From the NCBI RefSeq assembly GCF_001641085.1, contig NZ_LXIE01000034.1:1-64000 (forward strand): a stretch of 64,000 nt of DNA, written 5' to 3'. Positions 1 to 6,640 of the stretch are shown piece by piece. Each line of letters starts with the position of its first letter. Position 1 is the first letter of the stretch. The position numbers and the translations under genes were made by a program. The DNA comes from Aequorivita soesokkakensis. GTDB taxonomy: Bacteria > Bacteroidota > Bacteroidia > Flavobacteriales > Flavobacteriaceae. Under the pieces are notes generated by a model that had not been told where the DNA came from, searched no databases, and saw only the letters and a program-made list of their open reading frames with translations.

Positions 1-93
1 GTTGCAAATAGCGTTGCAAGAGATGTAATTGGCAATGCAGGAGTTGCAAATGGCTTTGCAAGAGATGCAATTGGCAGTGCGGGAGTTATAAGC
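1..93. repeat. Two copies of a 42-bp tandem repeat, cut by the window edge
   Basis: Two consecutive 42-nt units that start with GTTGCAAAT differ at a handful of bases, followed by the first few bases of a third, diverged unit. The unit is a multiple of three, so every frame that is open stays open and reads as a 14-residue repeat. The array probably extends to the left of the window. It lies downstream of the DUF3127 gene and just past its terminator, so I read it as intergenic repeat DNA rather than as coding sequence. Confidence 0.7.
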
Positions 94-96
94 ATG

Positions 97-134
97 AAAA
101 AACCTCGAATTTTTGCATGGCTTCGAGGTTTTTT
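97..134 (-). terminator. Rho-independent terminator of the DUF3127 gene
   Basis: A perfect inverted repeat AACCTCGAA / TTCGAGGTT flanked by A and T runs on both sides. It lies 26 bases past the stop codon of the minus-strand gene, and the symmetric T tracts would let it work in both directions. Confidence 0.8.
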
Positions 135-159
135 AAACAATTATATTTTTTGGTATTTC

Positions 160-537
160 TTAAAAAGGAAGATCATCGTGTTCTTCTTCGTTAAAATCGT
201 TTGCTGGCTCAAAAGCTTCCGCTGGAGGCATTGGAGGCATCTCTCCACTTCCCGCCGCTTGCGAAAGATTTTCAACGCGCCATCCCTGAATGCTGTTGAA
301 ATACTTGGTTTCGCCTTGCGGATTTACCCATTCACGGCCGCGAACATTAATGCTCACTTTCACGCCCTGCCCTACTTTATAATTGTTCAACAAATCTGTT
401 TTGTCCTGTACAAATTCAATCAAAATATGTTGTGGATATTGTTCTTCGGTAGTAATTACCAGCTCGCGTTTCCTAAACCCATTGTTTCCGTAGGTTTTGG
501 TTTCATCTATCATTTTAATTTTTCCTTGTAGTTCCAT
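160..537 (-). CDS. DUF3127 family protein, OB-fold/SSB-like, with SSB-type acidic tail
   Basis: A 125-residue protein of the Bacteroidota family DUF3127. The first ~95 residues look like a beta-rich OB-type domain (ELQGKIKMIDE, then RKRELVITTEE, then NIN/SVNVRGREW-type strands). A Pro/Ala/Glu-rich linker follows at about 96-115, and the chain ends in HDDLPF. That architecture, OB-like domain plus flexible linker plus acidic tip ending in Pro-Phe, is that of single-stranded DNA-binding protein, whose tip DDDIPF recruits repair and replication partners. The family has no established function that I know of; a role in nucleic acid binding is inference. It stands alone with its own terminator. 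Confidence 0.8.
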   Translation of the reverse strand: MELQGKIKMIDETKTYGNNGFRKRELVITTEEQYPQHILIEFVQDKTDLLNNYKVGQGVKVSINVRGREWVNPQGETKYFNSIQGWRVENLSQAAGSGEMPPMPPAEAFEPANDFNEEEHDDLPF

Positions 538-570
538 CGTTTTATTGTTTATTCTTAATTGTTTTTCGTT

Positions 571-1446
571 CTATTTTTTACTTAAAAGCACCTTCCAAGC
601 ATCATCTATTTTCCCTTCACACAACAAGTCTTGAGCTTTTTTATGAATTTCTAAAGAATTGCCTTCATCCCGCAACCATTTCAATTCTTCCGAAGCATTT
701 ATAAAGGTATTAATTTCTTCCGAATTTGGGAAATTTTCTACGTTGCCAAGCATCCCCAAATCATTTCCTGTCAACACCTTGCTTTTACGAATTTCTTCTG
801 GCAGGCTATCGATGCCAATCCCTAATGTTGTTAACGGTTTCGGCACTTCAAAAAGGCCTTCTTTTGCACGGCTGTACCAATTGCCGCCAAGTCTGGAAAC
901 AGTATCAATTTTAAATGGATCGATACTTCCATCTTCGCTTAAAATTTCTTCTTTTATGTGAAGTTTTACCACTTCACAAATTACCAAATTTCCGGCACCG
1001 CCTTCAGTACCCAGTTTAATTACGTCGTTTACCTTACATTCCAGTTGCACGGGAGCTTCAGCTACGCGAGGTGGTTTTACCATTTCCGAAGGTAATTCGG
1101 TAAAACCGGCTTTTGTGAACTCGTTTACACCCTTTGCATATTCTGTTGAGGATAGCGAAACTTGCTGAACCATTTCAAAACTCACAATGTTTATAACCAC
1201 TTCGGGCACTTCCAAAACATTTTCATAGGTATGTTTTGTTGTATTATCTCGACCGCGGCGTGCGGGCGAAAAAACCAAGATTGGCGGTTTGGCGCTAAAA
1301 ACATTAAAAAAACTGAAAGGCGAAAGGTTCACGTTTCCCTCGCTGTCCACGGTACTCGCAAAGCATATTGGCCGTGGCGAAACAGCGCCCAAAAGGTAGC
1401 CGTGCAGTTTTCCCGTAGATAATTCGTGTGGTTCAATAGAGATCAT
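571..1446 (-). CDS. Flavin reductase-like domain protein
   Basis: A 291-residue protein of the flavin reductase-like, FMN-binding split-barrel family. The N-terminal 200 residues carry the family hallmark AVSPRPICFASTVD followed by NLSPFSFFNVFSAKPP, which forms the FMN pocket. Members reduce flavins with NAD(P)H or serve as FMN-dependent oxidoreductases; the substrate here is not evident. The last ~90 residues form a helical tail common in the long version of the family. A longer reading to 1509 exists, but the ATG at 1446 begins at the conserved MISIEPHEL and sits just below a good -7 promoter box, so I chose it. Confidence 0.85.
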   Translation of the reverse strand: MISIEPHELSTGKLHGYLLGAVSPRPICFASTVDSEGNVNLSPFSFFNVFSAKPPILVFSPARRGRDNTTKHTYENVLEVPEVVINIVSFEMVQQVSLSSTEYAKGVNEFTKAGFTELPSEMVKPPRVAEAPVQLECKVNDVIKLGTEGGAGNLVICEVVKLHIKEEILSEDGSIDPFKIDTVSRLGGNWYSRAKEGLFEVPKPLTTLGIGIDSLPEEIRKSKVLTGNDLGMLGNVENFPNSEEINTFINASEELKWLRDEGNSLEIHKKAQDLLCEGKIDDAWKVLLSKK

Positions 1447-1452
1447 TGCCTG

Positions 1453-1460
1453 CAAAAGTA
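1453..1460 (-). promoter_or_regulatory. Candidate -7 promoter element of the flavin reductase gene
   Basis: On the minus strand the sequence TACTTTTG matches the Bacteroidota -7 consensus TAnnTTTG. Only six bases separate it from the ATG at 1446, so the transcript would have almost no leader. No convincing -33 TTG lies at the usual distance. Confidence 0.4.
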
Positions 1461-1544
1461 CCCAAAGATTATAGCTTCTAAAAACATGATTGTACAATAA
1501 TATCAACATATTTGCTTTATATTTAAACTGGAAAAAAATTCTTT

Positions 1545-2699
1545 ATGTTGCGCAACAAATCACTCTCCCGTTGGGGTTTTATTTTAGCTTCCCTTATCGT
1601 TATCAGCCTAATTTTGTGGAATACCTATATTTTCTTCAATCAATTGAAGGAAAACGAACGCACTAAAATGGAGATTTGGGCAGTTGCACAAGAGGAATTG
1701 GCCCAAAGTCAAGATGTTGAAGGAAGCCCTATTAGCGAAACAGCCCTTACCATAATACGAAACAATGGCACCACGCCAATGATTCTTCATACGCTGAAGG
1801 AAGACAACTATGAAGGCAGAAATATTGACGAAAAAATTTTAAATAACGAAGCTGCCCTAAAAAGGAAAATAAAACAGTTTGTTTCAGAATACGACCCTTT
1901 GGAAGTTAAATACAAAGATCAGGTACTTTCTGTAATCTACTTTGGAAATTCCCCCTTGATAAACAAACTTAAATACTATCCAGCGGCATTAATATTAATA
2001 ATTTTTCTTTTCATATTAGCCGTTTATCTTTTTTACAAAACCTCAAAATCTTCCGAACAGAACAGGCTTTGGGCAGGAATGGCAAAGGAAACGGCGCATC
2101 AAATTGGCACGCCACTTTCCTCTTTGGTGGGTTGGACGGAAATTTTGAAATCTGAAAACGTGAATCCTGAATATATCAGTGAAATGGAAAAAGATATTTC
2201 GCGATTGGAAACCATTACGGACCGTTTTTCAAAAATAGGTTCGGTGCCAAAACTGGAGCAACACGATTTGGTGGAAGAGACAAAAGCAACTTTTTATTAT
2301 TTACAAAAACGCACTTCAAAGCTGATTAACTTTCAACTTAATGTCCCCGAAACCCCTATTTATGTTGAAATAAACCCCCAACTTTTTAGTTGGACGGTGG
2401 AAAATTTAGTGAAGAATGGCATCGATGCTATGAAAGGAAAAGGCAAAATAACCATCGCCATTGAGCAGAATTCAAAATATGCAAAGGTGCTTATTTCTGA
2501 CACAGGCAAAGGGCTGACAAAAAGTGAGTTCAAAAAAATATTTACACCGGGCCATACCACAAAAAAACGTGGCTGGGGCTTAGGCCTTTCACTTGCGAAA
2601 CGAATTATTGAAGAATACCATAACGGAAAGATTAAAGTGCTGAAAAGCGTTGTGGGCGAAGGCACCACTGTGGAAATTTCCCTAAAGACAGAAAGTTAA
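1545..2699 (+). CDS. Membrane sensor histidine kinase
   Basis: A 384-residue histidine kinase. Membrane segments lie at about 10-32 and 143-165, enclosing a periplasmic sensor of about 110 residues without a recognised fold. The dimerisation box is AHQIGTPLSSLVGW with the phospho-acceptor at His185. The ATPase part has the N box NLVKNGIDAM, the G1 box DTGKGL and the G2 box GWGLGLSLAKRI. There is no response regulator next to it, so its partner is encoded elsewhere. It is divergent from the flavin reductase across 98 bases and probably starts a short transcript with the small membrane proteins that follow. Confidence 0.9.
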   Translation: MLRNKSLSRWGFILASLIVISLILWNTYIFFNQLKENERTKMEIWAVAQEELAQSQDVEGSPISETALTIIRNNGTTPMILHTLKEDNYEGRNIDEKILNNEAALKRKIKQFVSEYDPLEVKYKDQVLSVIYFGNSPLINKLKYYPAALILIIFLFILAVYLFYKTSKSSEQNRLWAGMAKETAHQIGTPLSSLVGWTEILKSENVNPEYISEMEKDISRLETITDRFSKIGSVPKLEQHDLVEETKATFYYLQKRTSKLINFQLNVPETPIYVEINPQLFSWTVENLVKNGIDAMKGKGKITIAIEQNSKYAKVLISDTGKGLTKSEFKKIFTPGHTTKKRGWGLGLSLAKRIIEEYHNGKIKVLKSVVGEGTTVEISLKTES

Positions 2700-2727
2700 T
2701 TGTAATTTAAAAGAATTAATTTTTTAA

Positions 2728-3132
2728 ATGGAAATTCTAATAACCATAGTATCGATTATAATTTTTATTTTTTTGGTTTCAGCGCCTATTTTTCTTTTAA
2801 TCGGTTTAAAAAAATGGAATCTATTCAAATTCAATTTGCTTAATTATTTTGTTTTTGGAGTGATTATTTCGGCTTTTTTAATTTTTATATTTAGTTGGTG
2901 GGCAAACTTTTCAGACCAGATTTTATTGAGTCAGTATGGATATAATTTTGACGCAATGAACGAAGCGGAACGATTTAAGGAAGTAGCGAGTGAAAATATG
3001 GAGCGGACAAAACAGCTTGAAATAGATTATTTTGGAATTGGATGGCCATTAAAAGCAATAATGGCATTTGCATTCTACATACCATACCTGCTCATTGTTT
3101 ATTTAATTGGAGTATTTATAAGAAAAGATTAA
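2728..3132 (+). CDS. Small membrane protein, unknown function
   Basis: A 134-residue protein that I do not recognise. It has three hydrophobic segments at about 3-27, 37-58 and 110-131, with a short polar stretch between the second and third (NEAERFKEVASENMERTKQ). It follows the histidine kinase by 28 bases and precedes the next small gene by 2 bases, so the three are likely co-transcribed. Phe- and Ile-rich codon usage is typical of small integral membrane proteins of this group. No enzymatic motif is visible. Confidence 0.65.
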   Translation: MEILITIVSIIIFIFLVSAPIFLLIGLKKWNLFKFNLLNYFVFGVIISAFLIFIFSWWANFSDQILLSQYGYNFDAMNEAERFKEVASENMERTKQLEIDYFGIGWPLKAIMAFAFYIPYLLIVYLIGVFIRKD

Positions 3133-3134
3133 TT

Positions 3135-3482
3135 ATGAAAAGTAAAACCAACACATTACATACGGCTCGCCTAAAAAATAATTGTCCCACTTGTTTTGGA
3201 ACAGATGGTTTGGAAATAACTTTTACGCAGAATGAAAAGGAAACACCTTTATTTAAAAAACCAGATGCAACTATAGAACACACTTTATTCTGCCATACCT
3301 GCAAAAATTCAATCTATCCCGTAAACTGGACCGAAGATATTGAGCGGGTTTTTGATTACAACAAAAAAATAGCGGAAACCAATAAACAGTATTTAAAGGT
3401 GAAACCGCTATTTTATATTTTGGTTGTTGTGGCAATTGTCTTGGTTGCCGCAGTGGTTTATGTGTTGATTCCTAAGATTTAA
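3135..3482 (+). CDS. Zinc-ribbon-like protein with C-terminal membrane anchor
   Basis: A 115-residue protein with two cysteine knuckles, CPTC at 17-20 and CHTC at 53-56, which would bind one zinc ion, and a single hydrophobic segment at about 92-112 that anchors the C terminus. The ATG at 3135 lies two bases after the previous stop; longer readings run back into that gene in another frame and are not credible. The last 11 bases overlap the convergent HIT gene. Function is unknown; a tail-anchored zinc ribbon is what the sequence shows. Confidence 0.65.
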   Translation: MKSKTNTLHTARLKNNCPTCFGTDGLEITFTQNEKETPLFKKPDATIEHTLFCHTCKNSIYPVNWTEDIERVFDYNKKIAETNKQYLKVKPLFYILVVVAIVLVAAVVYVLIPKI

Positions 3483-3867
3483 GTTTCTCGGAAATTGCTT
3501 CGGCCAACATTTCAAATTCCTCTGAAGTCATTTTTACTTTTTTTGTAAAACGCATATCGTCCATTTCGTTCAACGGAATAAGATGCACGTGCACGTGTGG
3601 CACTTCCAAACCCACAACAGCCATTCCTACACGCTTGCAGAGAACCGTTTTCTCAAGGGCGCGAGCTACTTTTCTGGAAAATTGCATCAATTGCAAATAC
3701 ATATGTTCGCCCATGTCAAAAATTTTATCAATTTCTTCTTTTGGAACGCAGAGTGTATGTCCTTTTGCATTTGGATTTATATCCAAAAAAGCAATAAAAT
3801 TATCGTCTTCGGCAACTTTATAGCAAGGTATTTCTCCTTCAATTATTTGTGTGAAAATTGATGCCAT
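3472..3867 (-). CDS. HIT family nucleotide hydrolase/transferase
   Basis: A 131-residue histidine triad protein. The active-site triad HVHVHLI lies at 91-97 (His91, His93, His95), and the upstream family features CYKVAEDD and FLDINPNAKGHTLCVPK are intact. Members hydrolyse or transfer the alpha-phosphate of purine nucleotide conjugates such as adenosine phosphoramidates. It begins two bases after greA, so the two form an operon, an arrangement common in this group. Confidence 0.92.
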   Translation of the reverse strand: MASIFTQIIEGEIPCYKVAEDDNFIAFLDINPNAKGHTLCVPKEEIDKIFDMGEHMYLQLMQFSRKVARALEKTVLCKRVGMAVVGLEVPHVHVHLIPLNEMDDMRFTKKVKMTSEEFEMLAEAISEKLKS

Positions 3868-3869
3868 AA

Positions 3870-4346
3870 TTACTTTCTTGAAATTTCCAATATTTCGAAT
3901 TTAAGCACGCCATTGGGTACTTTTATCTCTGCAACTTCGCCCACTTCTTTTCCTAATAAACCATGGCCTATTGGAGAATCAACTGAAATTTTTCCGGTCT
4001 TAAGGTCGGCTTCGCTTTGGGCCACTAGTTTATAGGTCATTTCCATGCCGTTGTTTTGGTTTTTAATCTTTACGGTGGAATGCACCAAAACCTTGCTCAA
4101 ATCCAATTGTGATTCATCTATCAAACGGGCATTGGCCAAAACTTCCTCTAATTTAGCAATGCGCATTTCCAGCATTCCCTGTGCCTCTTTGGCTGCATCA
4201 TATTCAGCATTTTCGCTTAAATCTCCTTTATCGCGGGCTTCCGCTATTGCATTGGAAGCTTTTGGACGTTCAACATCACGCAATTGGTCCACTTCGTCCC
4301 TCAATTTTTTTAATCCTTCGGCAGTGTAATAAGATACTTTACTCAT
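3870..4346 (-). CDS. greA: Transcription elongation factor GreA
   Basis: A 158-residue protein of normal GreA length. The N-terminal coiled-coil finger contains EARDKGDLSENAEYDAAKE, whose acidic tip residues (Asp and Glu of GDLSENAEY) activate the RNA polymerase cleavage reaction that rescues backtracked complexes. The C-terminal FKBP-like half includes SPIGHGLLGKEVGE, the usual SPIGxALLG site. It is the first gene of the greA-HIT operon. Confidence 0.95.
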   Translation of the reverse strand: MSKVSYYTAEGLKKLRDEVDQLRDVERPKASNAIAEARDKGDLSENAEYDAAKEAQGMLEMRIAKLEEVLANARLIDESQLDLSKVLVHSTVKIKNQNNGMEMTYKLVAQSEADLKTGKISVDSPIGHGLLGKEVGEVAEIKVPNGVLKFEILEISRK

Positions 4347-4395
4347 AACTTCATCGTTTGTGTATGCAGAACATACGTATTCTTTAATATAACAA

Positions 4396-4458
4396 AATCC
4401 CGACTCGTGGCGGGACTCACTTTAATAAATTGAAAAATCCCATGCTTTGACGGGATTG
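4396..4458. repeat. Two short GC-rich hairpins upstream of greA
   Basis: Two related units in a row: AATCCCG...CGGGA (4397-4415) and AATCCC...GGGATT (4436-4457), each in an A/T-rich setting. They sit in the divergent region between greA and the lipoprotein gene, so they are not at the end of either gene. They look like a small interspersed repeat or a 5' leader structure of greA rather than a terminator. Confidence 0.45.
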
Positions 4459-4533
4459 TGTTTAACAAATATACTAAAAATTTACTTGTTGCGTAATTTG
4501 TTGTAATTTCGACATCAAAATTTAATTGCTCTC

Positions 4534-4968
4534 ATGAAAAATAAATTTCTTTTCCTTTTAACTGTTTTAATAGTGCTTTCTTGTTCTAAAAGTGATGATA
4601 AACAAGACAGGAATCCTTTTTTAACAGATCCCGCTGTAAGCCTAAATTTAAATTTAAATCTTCCAGAATACAATCCTCTAAAATTTCCCGGAAATTACGT
4701 TGTTACTTCCCAGGGAATAAAGGGCATTGTTGTGTACTGCGTAAGTGAGAACCAGTATCTGGCTTTTGATCTTACAGACCCCAACCACGTGCCCAGCAGT
4801 TGTTCGCGCATGGAACTTACGGGTGTAATTGCAAGTTGCCCCTGCACAAATGATGACAATGAATACTTTATAACTTCTGGGCAGCACACTACCGAACCCG
4901 GCAGTAAGTATCCTATGCAGCAATATAATGCACAGTTAAACGGAAATACTGTTGTTGTTAGTAATTAG
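4534..4968 (+). CDS. Lipoprotein with a degenerate Rieske-like fold
   Basis: A 144-residue lipoprotein; the signal peptide ends at the lipobox VLSC with Cys17. The mature part has the order of elements of a small Rieske domain: a YLAFDL strand, a cysteine/histidine segment (DPNHVPSSC), then CPC, an EYFITSGQ turn, and a C-terminal QLNGNTVVVSN strand. The classic Cys-X-His ... Cys-X-X-His iron-sulfur ligands are not both present, so a metal cluster is doubtful. Rieske-type lipoproteins without the cluster are, to my knowledge, common in Bacteroidota; assignment here is inference. It converges with the ABC ATPase gene 8 bases away. Confidence 0.6.
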   Translation: MKNKFLFLLTVLIVLSCSKSDDKQDRNPFLTDPAVSLNLNLNLPEYNPLKFPGNYVVTSQGIKGIVVYCVSENQYLAFDLTDPNHVPSSCSRMELTGVIASCPCTNDDNEYFITSGQHTTEPGSKYPMQQYNAQLNGNTVVVSN

Positions 4969-4976
4969 AGAGATTT

Positions 4977-5804
4977 TTACGAAGTGAGCATCGCGGCCTT
5001 AATTTCTTTAACGACCTCCAAATGTTCCACTCCGTATTCTTTCCAAGCTAATTTTCGCTCTTTCATATCTACGTGTTTTACAATAGTACCGTAATCTGCC
5101 GTTTTTCCATCAATTGTTGGATAGCCGATTACATAAATACTATCTGCAAGTTCCACCGCTAATTCAATATCATGTGTAGAATAAATAATGGTATTGAATT
5201 CGTGAAGTGACGTAATTAAACTAAAGGCTTTTTTTACATCTTCAATATTGCCGATATCCAGTCCCGAAAATGGTTCATCCAAAACCATATAATGGCCCGA
5301 ACACAAAATCTGTTCAATAATAGCGGTACGCTGCCGCTGCCCACCTGAAAGTTCGCAGGGGTATTGATCTTTCGCTTTTTCCAAGCCCCATTCCTGAAGA
5401 TATTTTGTTATAGTATTATGCTTTTCTTCTTTTGAAAAATCTTTATGCCGCAAAGCGAACATTAATGCTTGATAAATTGTTTTATTTCTGAAAAGTGTGT
5501 ATTTCTGGTCCACAAAACCCACGTCGCCTTCGTGTACTTCTTTTGCATCGTTTTCAACTCCTGTAGCCACATCAGCAATTAAAATCTTGCCTGTTGTTGG
5601 TTTTATTAACCCCGTTAGTGCCCTGAACAATGTAGATTTGCCACGGCCCGAACGTCCAACAACCGCTATCACTTGCCCTGTAACACTTCCTTCGCGCGTA
5701 ACATCTTTTTCAACAAAGCTTACATCTTTTATTACAACTTTTTCACCATAGGCAACGCTGAGGTTTTCAACGTATAATAGGGTATTTTGCATTTGGTAAT
5801 CCAT
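4977..5804 (-). CDS. ABC transporter ATP-binding protein
   Basis: A 275-residue ATPase of an ABC importer, last gene of a six-gene operon. Visible motifs: Walker A GRSGRGKST at 50-58, Q-loop Gln100, signature LSGGQRQR at 152-159, Walker B YMVLDEP with the catalytic Glu177, and the H-loop STHD near 210. It resembles the nitrate/sulfonate/taurine group. A short insertion (EKDVTREGSV, about 32-41) precedes Walker A. It starts three bases after the permease stop, so the two are translationally linked. The substrate is unknown; the dedicated binding protein is the OmpA fusion two genes upstream. Confidence 0.9.
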   Translation of the reverse strand: MDYQMQNTLLYVENLSVAYGEKVVIKDVSFVEKDVTREGSVTGQVIAVVGRSGRGKSTLFRALTGLIKPTTGKILIADVATGVENDAKEVHEGDVGFVDQKYTLFRNKTIYQALMFALRHKDFSKEEKHNTITKYLQEWGLEKAKDQYPCELSGGQRQRTAIIEQILCSGHYMVLDEPFSGLDIGNIEDVKKAFSLITSLHEFNTIIYSTHDIELAVELADSIYVIGYPTIDGKTADYGTIVKHVDMKERKLAWKEYGVEHLEVVKEIKAAMLTS

Positions 5805-5807
5805 AAG

Positions 5808-6584
5808 CTATATTTTTGAATATCTAAAGAATGCCTTCCGAAGGTAATCGAGTATAAAATCTATAGAAAGTCCAACAAAAAGAATTACAATTTGAAGTGC
5901 AATAATTCTTCCGTGGTTCATAAATTTATCACTGTTTTTTATTAAGAAACCGAGTCCGCCTGCCGCTACTAAAATGGATTCCACAGTAACGAGCATCATC
6001 CAAACAATCGCTAAGTTTTGGCGTATCACTTCAATCACGTGGTCCATTCTTCCTTTAATAACTACTTCCCAAAGTACTTCCCAACGGTTGCATTGAAGGG
6101 AACGGGCGTGGTCAAATTCTTCCTGCTCAATGGAACTCACCATACTTAAAAGTGAAGTAGTAAGGTATGTGCTCATAAAAACAACCAAAACCCAAACCTG
6201 CATAGTTCTGGCATTGCTAATGATAATAGCAAGATAAAAAGTTATTCCCGTAAGCGGCAAATAACGGAGCTTACTTATTGCCCTAGCAACAGGCATAACA
6301 ACAGGAATAGTAGATAAATATGTAATTGTAAGTGAAATGGTAATGGCAATAAGAATAGCTTTAAGACAAAGCCACAACGAACTGCCCACATGAACCATCA
6401 ATCCTTCGTTGTAAAGCTCTCTAAAACCTCTCCCCACTTGCTCAGGGGAAGGAAAAAGATGTCGCTCGCCCATACTGGAAACAAACCAAAAGACAGCAAC
6501 TAATATTACCCAAGAAAGAATAATAAGCAATCTGCTGTTTTTTCCAATATTTTCAAATGGAGTGAAGATTTTTTTCATTTTCAT
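5808..6584 (-). CDS. ABC transporter permease
   Basis: A 258-residue inner-membrane permease of the binding-protein-dependent family, with about six hydrophobic segments. The cytoplasmic coupling loop is at about 155-185 (EQEEFDHARSLQCNRWEVLW); the usual EAA---G motif is altered, with Asp-His for Glu-Ala and Gln where Gly is typical, while the matching RSL and W positions remain. An ATG at 6578 is an equally good start. It is separated from the binding-protein gene by 56 bases that contain a strong hairpin, so its expression is probably lower than that of the upstream genes. Confidence 0.85.
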   Translation of the reverse strand: MKMKKIFTPFENIGKNSRLLIILSWVILVAVFWFVSSMGERHLFPSPEQVGRGFRELYNEGLMVHVGSSLWLCLKAILIAITISLTITYLSTIPVVMPVARAISKLRYLPLTGITFYLAIIISNARTMQVWVLVVFMSTYLTTSLLSMVSSIEQEEFDHARSLQCNRWEVLWEVVIKGRMDHVIEVIRQNLAIVWMMLVTVESILVAAGGLGFLIKNSDKFMNHGRIIALQIVILFVGLSIDFILDYLRKAFFRYSKI

Positions 6585-6598
6585 TAAAATTTAAAAAT

Positions 6599-6632
6599 AA
6601 AGGACGCCGAACATTTTCAGTCAGCGTCCTTT
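6599..6632 (-). terminator. Hairpin inside the operon between binding protein and permease
   Basis: A nine-base perfect stem AAAGGACGC / GCGTCCTTT enclosing about 16 bases, followed on the minus strand by a T-rich stretch. It lies between the stop of the binding-protein/OmpA gene and the start of the permease. It may act as a partial terminator or as a 3' stabilising structure that lets the binding protein be made in excess over the membrane parts. Confidence 0.7.
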
Positions 6633-6640
6633 TAAAAAAA

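Noticed and set aside
94..531. Long plus-strand open frame running from the tandem repeat through the DUF3127 gene
   Set aside because: It is antisense to a clear family member, begins at a terminator hairpin and encodes an atypical aromatic-rich chain.
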